DNA of 64,000 nt. Origin: Grifola frondosa (taxonomy: Eukaryota > Basidiomycota > Agaricomycetes > Polyporales > Grifolaceae). Of the stretch, positions 46,327 to 56,672 are shown one piece after another (position 1 is the first letter of the stretch; each line of letters starts with the position of its first letter). The stretch lies in the NCBI GenBank assembly GCA_001683735.1, contig LUGG01000002.1:992001-1056000 (forward strand), given 5' to 3'. A program made the position numbers and the translations under genes. The notes below the pieces were generated by a model. That model searched no databases and was not told the origin of the DNA. It worked only from the letters and a program-made list of their open reading frames with translations.

Positions 46327-48775
46327 TTATTCACTGTTTTAATTGTTCCAGTTCATTGATCATCGGTGGTTAGGATACCGGATCGTCAGCTCGTCTATAT
46401 CCACTGTTTGATACCACACACTATCTTGTGTCAATGTGATGTATCTCCTATAACAATATTGTTGTGTAGCCTATACAGATCCTTGATTGCGATGGTCAAG
46501 ATCTATTCTGCAGTTCAATTTGACTGTGAGTCACAAAGCTTTAGTTCCATGAATTCTATGCTTCTCATCCGTTCCAATACAGTTCTGGTAATCGCTGGAG
46601 GGAGAATGGAATTAAGACATTTCAATCTCAGGCTTCCAAGGTACTCCAGTCTGCTCGTCTCCCTTATTCACAAGTGTAATAGGTTTTTACCGCTACATCC
46701 CATACCGTGTCGCCACTGATTAGGAGGTGGCTGTTTCCGCTCTCTAGGCATGTTCAATATCAACACTGTCCACCGCCCACGTTGGTTACGAGCTCTCAAA
46801 AATGTTGGATGGTGTGTTGTCGTTGACCAGCAGGCAGTTTATTCCTGATGTTATAAAGGTTTCAAGGTATTAATCAACAAACTCCGGGTACGTTATGCTT
46901 CGCTCAGTCAAATTTGGTCCTGCTAAAACGTTGTCCAGATGTCCATGCAAACGTATATGATTATTCGTAGTCTTCTCTACATATCCTTGCGGTTATCCAC
47001 GCTGTTGTGTCCGTATATGTTATTCCGTCTCCGACCCGAGTTACTGATTTGCGAACCTATTCCTGAGATTGATGTATTGCCAGGGTATCTTCAACCGAAG
47101 TTTTGACCACGTATAGAGTCTCTTCGCGGGGACCGAAATTCAACCTCAAGATATTCTCAGTCTCGACTCTCCATTTCCATGGCCATGGTGCCTTTTTCAT
47201 CGAGGCCGAGGCGTTCTCAGACTGCCTAATGTTGTATGATAAGTATGTGAAGGGAAGACATGCGGCTAATTGATGAGTACTCACACTTGTCGATTTTGTG
47301 TTCCATGGATCGCAGTGTGTGCGACGCCGAGGATGAATGGAAGGTGCCACTTTTGAAGAAATCTCACCTCCTCGTGTATGATGGTATTCAAGGGGTCTCA
47401 TGCCATACATTCGAAGTGAGTGTCCCCCATATATTTAGTCCATCGAGTTGTGAGACTTCCGCATCGGTGCTAGGAGCTCACATCTCACATCGGGGACGGG
47501 GAATATCACTGAGTGATACTCCCCGTTGCCGTAACTTTACTTCAAGTTACTATCGCAAGGATGCAAATTTTATCTCTCAAATACTGTAATTGTCGTTATC
47601 ATTGGGCCCACCTCGTTTTTATGACCAGGATCGAGGACCACTTCTTTATCTTGGCGTTTGCAATCCAGGCAATAGAAGCGTTCAATGAATGCTGTTACGG
47701 CACCCTCTTTATCTTAGGGTAATGCCTCGTGTCCTGTACACAGGTCATCGTCGGCTCGGGGGTAAGCTGTGATCTAGCGATGTGCTGCAGTTCATACGTC
47801 TTCTCACGTATCACACCGCATGCCCCGAAGCTCGCTTACACCCTTTAGGTTCATAGAATACAGGCAGAGTGTACCCATCGACTGGACATGAAGCCTAACT
47901 TATTCCTGACCTTCTGCATGCACAATCCCGTATCTTGCATAGCTATTTGGCCTGCCTTTTCTTTCGAAAGTACACACGAGTAATCCAGGCTCGGTTATAT
48001 CACTGGGAGTCATATCCGTATATTTCTCAAAGGAGTTCTCCACACTAAAGCGCTTTTCCGATGTCCGCCAGTATCTTCAGCTTCTCTCCGTCCCGCGATT
48101 CGCCGGAGACTATCTCGAAACTTGATTGTTCAAGCGACCAACCATCCTAACTTTTATTTCTCCGTCGAGTCCAGCCGCTCGAATCAGACATCTCTTCCGG
48201 ACGAAATGTACGAAGAACGCGTGTCCTTATCTCAGGGTGCCGTCTTGAATGTTGATCTACTGACCAATCCTGTTCAAAGGCTGTGGACCTGGACCGCATT
48301 TGAGAGGACAACAACCTTCGAGGCTTTGAGGACCAGGTCACAATCGCAACAGTCTTATTGCCACTTAGATGGAGGAAGGTTTCGCAACATGGATTTTCTC
48401 AGTGTTGTACCGCGAGGGCCTTCTCCACCTCCGAGGGCGTGGACGGACGTTTCGATTGCAGCGAGATACATGGGAAGTACACTGTTCGCCTTAAGCCACG
48501 GATTGTTTGACGTCCCTGAGAATTACCGAAAGACCTTGTCATCTCCAGCGTCTTGGACGTCATCGAGAAGTTTAGAATCTGGAATACACCGAAAACGAGG
48601 CTACATCATAATACAACAGAGTTGCGCAAAAATAGTACCGAGAGAATGATCCAAGATAGCAAACGAATTGAAGCAAAAAGCACGGGCAGACGAGACGACG
48701 TAAACAACAGAGCAACATAATAGATCGAGCGATATAAACCTTCACAATCGATAACACAGACAGCCTGAGCAGCCT
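46327..48775. other. Region without a confident gene
   Basis: This holds the 3' flank of GLE1, then about 2.4 kb with short frames only. The longest, plus strand 48122-48649 (175 codons, beginning MIVQATNHPNFYFSVESSRS), has no recognisable domain and faces the 3' end of the next RING gene. A minus frame at 47057-47410 is equally unassigned. I do not call either as a gene. Confidence 0.4.
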
Positions 48776-51627
48776 TCAGCGAGAATTCCTGGAATGCCAA
48801 TTTCCGAAGAGACGCGAGTTGACCGGGTGGGGTGCGTGAATTCCAGCTTCCTCGCCCGTGCCCGTGACAGCAGTAGACGTGCTCACAGGCCCGAAATTCA
48901 GTAAGAGTGAAGGTTCGTTGATTGTGGGAGTATAGTCATCCAAAGGAGAACCATGAGACCGCGAGCGGTCATGATTCTGGGTCCTGGCAGACCCAGGTTG
49001 CGCGCCAGAAACCGCGCGACTGTGCTGTGTATCAGAGAACTCATACGCAGCAGGCGTCCTCGCATAACCATTAGACAGTGTTGGTACTACCGGCGCGGCT
49101 ATCTCTGCCGCCAAAGACTCGCGTCGCTGACGAGAGCTATGCGAAGACCTCGAGGAACGATCATCACGAGCAGGGGAAGAGTATATGTGGCTATAGTGGG
49201 GGCTAGCACTATTTGGGTGCCATGGCGTCCTACTGTGTATCCCTGACTGAGAAGCTGACCTTATCAACAAACTCTCCCCTTCGAAAGCTGGTTGAGACCC
49301 ATATATCCCCATGCCAGTCCTGGCACCGACAGCGGTGTCACTGGTATATGGGTCCGTAGTAGGCGATCGTCGTGACTGGCTGGAATGAGCAGAACGCGGA
49401 GCATCCGGGTTATCCGTCATTACGAGTTGCATGAGCGACCGGCTCACAGACTCCAGATCGTGCGGGTGAGTTATGACCTGTCGTGAACTGCTGTGGCTTG
49501 TGCCAGGATCCGTCTGCAGACCCAAACCCGGACTAGGATGCGCATCTGCTGCAGGTTCTGACGCTTGAGGTCTAGATGACCTCCGATCTCGGTGAGATGC
49601 CCACCTCACCCTCGGAGTGGTCCCATCTGGAGCATTCTCCCCCTCCGAAGAAGATGCAAGTGCGTCTTCCACCACAGGGAATGCAAACGCGGGAAGACCG
49701 GTCAGACCCAGATTTGCCATGGAGTCAGCCCTTGAGGACGCATGTGAAGAGTGGTGAGAAGATACAGTTCCCCACGTGGAAGCGGGAGATGGTTCTGGGG
49801 GTGGGGTGTTGCCAGGAGTGTTAAAAATGATGGGGGGAGGGGGCGGGGGCGGTATGACAGGGGAGGGGCCACGAGCACTGCCCGCAGGCATTCCCAGCTG
49901 GTTGCCGAAAGCAGGACTCGTATCGTTGTTCCCGTTTGCGTTGGCTCTGTAGTCGAACTCCGCATCGGCTGCCGCGGAACCATTCGGGTTAGGGATATAA
50001 TGGCTACGTCCGGCAGCGCTTGATGGATATTGCCCTACGTATGTTTCATTCTGTGAATAGTCGTTCCGAGGAGCATCATTAGCGCTAGTCGTATTCCCGA
50101 CATCTGGCCATCCTGCAGTACCCATGACATTCGCGGCAGGATACCCCCCACCAGACGGATACGCGCCACTAGCTCCGTCGTTGCCTGCAACATGATAGGG
50201 AGCACGTGTCGTACTTCCTGTAGCTGTAATATTCTGTTCTTGATCGGTATTGTACCAGCAGAAGCCAACACCTGGCTTATAGCCGTAATGGAAGCCCCCC
50301 ATAGGCGGGCGTTGAAAAGGCACGAAGGAAAAAGCACGGCCAAACTCTTTGACTTCTTTTGCGAATTCGCCAGGAGGAAGCGGTGGTATGACTCGCTCGT
50401 TGTGTGGCGCACCTGGCACCATGAGTGGCGGGCGTGTGGAAGTATTTCGATACGACTCCGAAGAAGCGATAGGGTTGAAACCGGGGGCTACAATAGACTC
50501 GGCTTCAGAGCGGACCGTGTTCGTTCGGTTGGGATTGACGGTAGCACCGTGTTGTCCTGTGATGGATGCAGCTCTAGATCTGGGGTCTGCACGAGGAGTC
50601 GTTGATGTGTATGGATGAATCGCCATCAGGCCAGTCGATATTTGTTGGGGAGGAACAGGCAAAGGGTTAGATGTATAAGATTGGCTCTGATGGGTTCCGT
50701 ATGCATGCCGCGGTGTGGACTCGGTGTGAGGACGCACTCCTGCTTGGTAGGCGGAATTAGCGAGCACGGCCATTTGGGTTTTCTTAATTAAATCCAGAAC
50801 TAAGTTCAGTGTCCGACACAGATCGGTTGAAAACAACGCATAGTCCATACCTGACTGGATGACAACGCTTAGTACGATATTGAATATATGAGCGAAAGTC
50901 ACGTACGCCTCAATTTGCGCCTCTAACTCCTCCACCTTCACTAGCAGACCTTCCTCCACTTTCTTTGTTCTGTCACGATCAGCCTTGGCATTCCTCTCAA
51001 GGTTCATGTAGTTCTCGGAAATTTGACGGATATCTCGCTGATACCCTTCTGACTTCTGCTGGAGGGACTTGTAATTATGTAGAGCTGTCGTTGCAGTCCG
51101 CAGTGTTCGACTCTGAAGTGTCATAGTAATGATATGGGATCCAAGTGTGTTCCATGAATACGCCACTGATGGATGCAAGGAACAGAACAGAAACGTTTCA
51201 CTTACCGCGCTGAGATTTTCTGGATGCACTGCCATCCATTCATACACATATCGTATGATGGCTTCGGCTCTGTCCACCTCAGTGCCATCTGCAAAATGGA
51301 GCGCGATGCGATGCAGTAGGTCCGCTTCGTCCTCTTCGACTGTCGACCCATGCTGCACGTCGGTCAGACGGTCGACGTGCAGCTTCTTGACCGAGCCAAA
51401 AGACTTGCGGCAGAGAGGACAAACGCTGGGATGCAAATTCTCGAGACATCTGAGCAGATCATGAGAATCTCGATCAGTCTGCTGCTGTAAACAAATTGGA
51501 GATCTTTTACGCACTGCTGGCAGAAGATATGCCCGCACTGAATGGCGTGCGGCGCGTTTCTTGGAGTGGTCCAGTTGTACGGTTCCAGGCAGACATCGCA
51601 TGTCGACGAAGGATGGACAACAAGCAT
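48776..51627 (-). CDS. RING finger and coiled-coil protein, paralog 2 (857 aa)
   Basis: Exons 51515-51627, 51206-51449, 50907-51112, 50851-50854 (4 nt) and 48776-50782 sum to exactly 858 codons with no break. The start gives MLVVHPSSTCDVCLEPYNW. The C3HC4 RING uses CDVC, CGHIFCQQC and CPLCRKSFG, followed by VKKLHVDRL as in paralog 3. A helical region and a coiled coil follow (RTKKVEEGLLVKVEELEAQI). The remaining two thirds are disordered, rich in Ser, Pro, Gly and His, with a poly-proline run near 49840. The 4-nt exon TCAG lies between donors GTACGT and GTATGG. Because the two flanking introns sum to 120 nt, reading straight through also stays open, so a gene finder could easily miss them. 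It is presumably an E3 ubiquitin ligase; the substrate is unknown. Confidence 0.82.
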
Positions 51628-52062
51628 CGATACAGTGCTACTTCTCCGTGTTTTGTCTAGCAAGCAGATAGACCATGGAGAGCAGATACAGATACAACTT
51701 TTGCTTGGTAGCGCTCGATAAAGCAGAGTTCTTCGAACCAGCCGCCTGCGACTGTCCGAACATGAGGCATGCGGCGTGTCTCCTGAAGTGAAATCGCAGC
51801 AAAAGAACAACAAGATTCATTCGCGGACTAAAAACCGCATATGCATATAAGACGCACTGTCATGAATTCATGCCTGATACAACAGAGACAATACCAACCA
51901 TACTCAAGCATATGCATGGCCATGAAAAGTCTACATTTTTTTTTGAATTCCAATGATAGTAAGTATACAAGCATAATACGTACTAGAGGTGAAACTATTG
52001 TACAAAAGGGAGGACAAGAGACAACGAGAGAAGAGAGAACACAATGCGACGAACTCATGGCC

Positions 52063-52963
52063 TTACGATTTCGCACCGCATTGATTCATACCCGCTCCAC
52101 AGAACTGAGCTACGATCACCCATATGAAAACCTGTGAAATACAAGGGGAGAACGTCAGTGATAGCATTTGAACAGAGGGTCGCCAAGACAACTTACAAAC
52201 GCCACAACGGCGCTGAGCGCCAGGATGCGCGTGTTCTTCCACCACATACTCCGTCGTACTGTCCTCGCGCCGCGTCTGAATGCCGTTGCCTGACTTGCCA
52301 TGTTATCCGTCTTGTCCACAAGCAACTCAATGCGCTCCCCGCGAGACAAGATCTGCTCCACATTCTGCACCATGATGTCTTTCACCTGCGCTAGTTCCGT
52401 CTGAGCGCGAGTAAGCTCGTCTGTTGGTGGTGCAGTGTTGTAACTATTCATGAGCTGGGCGATGGTAGGGCCAAAGGTACCCTGGAGAGAGTAGGCAGGA
52501 GGTTCAGAGGGTGTGGAAGAAGCGGATGGTTGCGCCATGAATTTCTGCTGGAGCTCAGCAAGAAAAGTGAATGGCATTCTCCTGAAAATGACCACAAATG
52601 TATGAGATATGATGAGCAGAATTGAAATGAAGCACCTCACCGTCCGGCAGAGTCATCGGCCATGACGAGGTAAGTAAAACCTCCTTCGGATATATAATGG
52701 AACAAATATTGCTCCCAAACATACGTGAGCTTGCTGTTATTGGGGGGTATCTTGGATAAAATGGTTTGTGTGGCTGATCATTCCCTCCGTTAAAACAAAG
52801 CGCATCCTCATCGGCGTGCAGATGTGCGAACCTTGCGAGAAATCTCTTTGACCTCCCTGGTGCTCGGCCAGGATAATTGACCCTCGTGCAACAAGGGCAT
52901 GGATCTTCAAAACAATCAGCTCGGTAGACGTTTGTCACTAAATTGCATACGTACGAGAGACAT
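52063..52963 (-). CDS. Longin-type v-SNARE, VAMP7 family (222 aa)
   Basis: Exons 52955-52963 (9 nt), 52832-52904, 52641-52773, 52197-52581 and 52063-52131 give 222 residues in phase. The longin domain begins MSLIHALVARGSIILAEHQG and continues TQTILSKIPPNNSKLTYVWE, QYLFHYISEGGFTYLVMADD and RRMPFTFLAELQQKF. A Pro/Ser-rich linker leads to the R-SNARE helix: ELAQVKDIMVQNVEQILSRG, ERIELLVDKTDNMASQATAF, RRGARTVRRSMWWKN. A C-terminal membrane helix follows. VAMP7-type SNAREs act in fusion with endosomes, lysosomes or vacuoles. The first coding exon has only three codons (donor GTACGT). The gene is divergent from Sec61 beta, with 194 bp between the start codons. Confidence 0.92.
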
Positions 52964-53157
52964 GGCGATAAGTTACAGGTCAAGGTGCAGCGAATGTTGT
53001 CACTTGTGATTGACCGCTTAGCCCTGCGCCTACGTCACCGTCACGACATCACGGGTGTGACTAACTGCGTGACTATGTCACATAGACCACGTGGAGCTAT
53101 ACCGAGCTGTTCAATCCAGTTGCCAGCGCACTCCGCATCCGAACGTCCACCTTCACC
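52964..53157. promoter_or_regulatory. Shared divergent promoter (VAMP7-like / Sec61 beta)
   Basis: Only 194 bp separate the two start codons. The stretch contains a perfect palindrome CCACGTGG at 53088-53095, a TACGTCACCGTCACG run at about 53031-53045 and several GTGAC/GTCAC words. CACGTG and ACGTCA cores are known binding sites of bHLH and bZIP factors. Which factor acts here is not known. The sites may lie in a 5' untranslated region rather than upstream of transcription. Confidence 0.5.
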
Positions 53158-53683
53158 ATGGTATGTCCCTCAAATCTCCTGTTTGCACCAGCTCATGAGA
53201 CAGGATTTGGATTGCGCACCGTCTAGTCTGATTCAGAGACATCTCGCGCAAATGGCCGCCCCTCTAGCGCTTCTGCAGTTGCGAAGCCTCCTGGTGCTCA
53301 AATTCGGTGTGTTCTACTTTGTCTGCTTTTTGAAACACGACTGAACTCTATTAATTTAATTCTACGATGGTGCTATTGTATTTGCTATGTTGTGCAGACG
53401 AAGAGCGGCAGGAACGCAGGCCTCAAGGCCGAACTCGACACGCGCCGCTGGAGCGGGCGGGTCATCCAACACCATGCTTAAGCTTTACACTGATGATTCA
53501 CCGGGATTGAGAGTGTGCGTGCAAATTACTTTGCTTCTCATATCGAACCTCTGTATTTCGGGAACTTACGTCGTATTTTGCCACAGAGACCCCTTCATTG
53601 TCCTCGTCCTCTCGCTCTCCTTCATTGCCTCCATATTCTTCCTACATATATCTGCCAAGATAATCCGCGCGTTCACGAAATAG
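53158..53683 (+). CDS. SBH1: Protein translocon subunit Sec61 beta (98 aa)
   Basis: Exons 53158-53160 (ATG alone), 53227-53306, 53398-53514 and 53587-53683 sum to 99 codons. The N-terminus is soluble and Ser/Ala-rich (MSDSETSRANGRPSSASAVA), then RRRAAGTQASRPNSTRAAGA, the family core MLKLYTDDSPGLRVDPFIVL and a single C-terminal membrane helix (VLSLSFIASIFFLHI) ending SAKIIRAFTK. Sec61 beta is the tail-anchored small subunit of the ER protein-conducting channel. The start codon is followed directly by an intron (donor GTATGT); the next exon begins with TCT, giving the typical MSD beginning. All introns are GT-AG and the frame is intact. Confidence 0.93.
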
Positions 53684-54712
53684 CTGTTTGAATCGGGCGT
53701 GGCTGTTAGGCGGGGTGTTTCGGATGTTGCACGGACTGGACTGGGACCGGGTCGAGTGTTCACGCCGGTGTGGCAGGACACTCGACTTATGTTCGTTGTA
53801 TCAAAATCTACTGCTCCGCGGAGTTGCATACTTATTATATCCACTCGTTCGCCCGTGAGGTCTGCAGCGTATGAATGTACCACTCATTCTCACAAATACC
53901 TGACAACGAGGCTGGTATGTTCAGAATATCATTTCAACAACTTTGGCGCATGTTCTGATTTCCTCTACGTGTCCTTAGGATAGCGTGCCAGCGAGACATG
54001 TGAACGGACTGTGGGAATAACATCCGAACGCAGATCACTAAATAGGCTTTGTTTTGCCAGACGCCCTAATTTCCCTGGTCCTAACTTTGAACCTCCCCTA
54101 CTCGTGCTCGTAAAATTGCGCCCCTTCTTCTGCTTCCCTCGGCGGCGGAGACATGTCTCCGTGGGCACACGGCGATGAATGTGAGAAGCGCATGAAATGA
54201 ATTCTAAACTCTATCTTTTTCCCTCAGGTAGCGGCGCAAGTATCCGTTTGAACGCCAGTCGACTTCGTGGCTAGGCGACTCCTTCCGATGAGAACCTCGC
54301 AGCAAGATAGAAGGCTCACAGAGCAATGCGTATATGCGGTGTAGTGGTCCGTTTCCCTCCGAACGTCTGCCTTGCTGCCTCGCCTTTGCAGCCATGAGGA
54401 CCTCGAAATACCCTAAACGTCCGTCGATCATGCACGCCGCAAAGAGGAACCGCAGAAATGCGGAGATGCGATAAGTGGTATTCTCGCCAATATATGTGTA
54501 GTAAACAGGCATAAGTAGGACCGGAGTGGAGACAACGTTCCGAGCCACCTATCACAACAAGAACAGATCGGGCATGCATAATTTAATAATTAACCATGTC
54601 AGGATTCTCGCTCCAGCTGCTCGCAAGTCACGCCTGCGATGCCTGCGATGCCTGCGATCCGCCGCGCATGCTTTAATGCAGCCACAGTCCAAGAGTTTTG
54701 AATGCCTTGGCC
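53684..54712. other. Convergent intergenic region
   Basis: This lies between the 3' ends of Sec61 beta (plus) and RING paralog 3 (minus). A minus frame at 54204-54548 (114 codons) has no recognisable motif. I call no gene. Confidence 0.45.
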
Positions 54713-56672
54713 TCACACATACTGCGCCGGAGTATCCTGCACGGTCCACAAGGTCCTCGTCCTCGCAAGGTTAGATGGCGGCGCGGATTTTCCCTTCATG
54801 CTGTCTGTAGACAGTCGTCGCAGATTCTCAGGTCTCGGTTGCGCATAGATCTGTGGTGGTGTCATGTTGTCCCTGGTCGCCGTAATATGTGAGACATAAG
54901 CCGGGGAGGCCACGGACGGAGAGAAATTCGACTGTACGCGTGCACGCTCTGCGGCCTTGGCCGCAGTGCTAGCATGAGAAATGGCGGTGTTGTGCGGGGG
55001 TGAACCCGAAACAGATGAGGATGACGAAGGAGAAGGAGCGCGAGGCGCAGAAGTAGGCGGTATGGGGATGTTTCGCCTCACAGAATCAGTCTCTGAAACA
55101 GTGTTCCGCCGGGGTGAGTTGGTCGCCGAAGGCGTGGGGTGCTGAAGCACGTCCCGGAGTTGCGCTCGCCGTTGCTCCTCCTGTTCACGGCAATCAGGTG
55201 TCCGGCGAGCCCCAGTCGACCGTAAACCAGGAATACCCTCGGGTCCGCGGCCGAGAGACGAAGATACGAAGTCGCCATTGCGGTCCCGGATTGTAGACAC
55301 AGTGGGTGACGATGAGCAGCTTGCCATGTGAATATCATATCCTCGGGGTAAAGAATGCGACACCACGTCCGTGTCATAACGACTCAATAACGAACAGCTA
55401 CTTGGCTCCCGGCGAACAGTGGACCTGATCGGAATGGGTTGGATGTTACGCGGCGTGTATGGGGAGCTCCTGGCGCACTTCCCGCTATCATCGTCGTGTT
55501 CATCATGGTCGTCGGTAAGCGGTTGAAACTGCGTTAACGAGGAAGGAAGCTCGGGAATAGTGGGGGGTATGGGAGAGAGGCGGAACATGTCAGTCTTGCC
55601 TGCGACCTTGACGGCATTGAACGAGTCCGAGGCGTCAACCACCATTGGCTCAGGATTACTCTGATCCAGGAAGTAGATATAGCGCCCCTCGGTAGCCTTG
55701 GGACTTGGTGAAGGACTGCGATCGAGGCATTTCAACTGCTCCAGCTCCTGCTGCAGTTGACGGCACTCCTCCACACAGGCCTCATACTAATTGGTAAATG
55801 GCAATTAGAATCTAGTAAATTGCGAAGGGATATTTGCTTACTTTCCTGTGAATACAAGGGTCAGTCTGTATCTGGCAAGTACTAAACATAGAGCACTTAC
55901 TCTTTCCACTCCTTCTCAACGAGGTCATAATGCTCTTGTAAGCTCTTCTCCCTCGCAAGAGCCGATTCCTTCTCAAAGCGCTCGTTTGACAATTCTTCGC
56001 ATCTGGCGTCCGAAAGCTCGCGCTCAGTTTGCAGATTTTGAATAAGCTCCTGACAACGGCTGTCGAATTTAGCAAGCGAGTCCTTGTCTTCGGCAGCCTT
56101 GAGTTGCGCATCAGCGTAGCGGTATAATAGAAGGTGTGCTGCACGTAAGTCGGCGTGCTGATTGACCAATATAGCACGTTCTCAGTGTGATGTACGCGTA
56201 AGCAGTCCAGTAGCAATATCATACCTCATCCGGTCGTTGTGTGCGGAGCCAGCTACGCACCTCATCAATCAAGTCATGGACCTCGGAGAAGGTCTTCGCG
56301 CCTTTGAGCACGACGCGCGTGATTTGATCCTGCAGTTCACGAGCATGAGAAGGGAGCTCGACCAAATTGGCAGGGTTCGGCGGAGGGGTTGATGGTGGAA
56401 GACGGGTCTTATCAACGTGCAGCTTCCTCACGTCGAGAGGATGAAACGACGTCCGACAAAGGGGGCAGCATTGTCGAGTTAACGACTGCAGGCACCTATA
56501 ACAAGGAGGCAAAGGACACAAACCGTTGCTATCAGTAGAGGGCGGATATGAACATCGATGGAGGCTACCTTAGACAGAAGATGTGTCCGCACACGATTGC
56601 ATGAGGGTCGTTTGTGCCGTAGTAGCCCTCGAGACAAACGTCGCAAGTCGAGGTGGGGTGGAGGACAAGCAT
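54713..56672 (-). CDS. RING finger and coiled-coil protein, paralog 3 (569 aa)
   Basis: Exons 56569-56672, 56225-56495, 55901-56157, 55842-55845 (4 nt) and 54713-55786 sum to exactly 570 codons. The start gives MLVLHPTSTCDVCLEGYYG. The C3HC4 RING uses CDVC, CGHIFC with the following RC, and CCPLCRTSFH; then comes VRKLHVDKTRLP as in paralog 2. A helical region (DLIDEVRSWLRTQ) precedes a long coiled coil (AAEDKDSLAKFDSRCQELIQ onward to EECRQLQQELEQL). The tail is disordered and rich in Ser, Pro and Arg. The 4-nt exon GAAA lies between two short introns at the same position and phase as in the other two paralogs. It is presumably an E3 ubiquitin ligase; target and pathway are unknown. Confidence 0.82.

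Noticed and set aside
48776..51601. Single 941-codon frame spanning RING paralog 2
   Set aside because: It reads through introns whose lengths happen to keep the frame. It also lacks the first RING cysteines encoded in the exon at 51515-51627, and the spliced model matches paralog 3 exon by exon.
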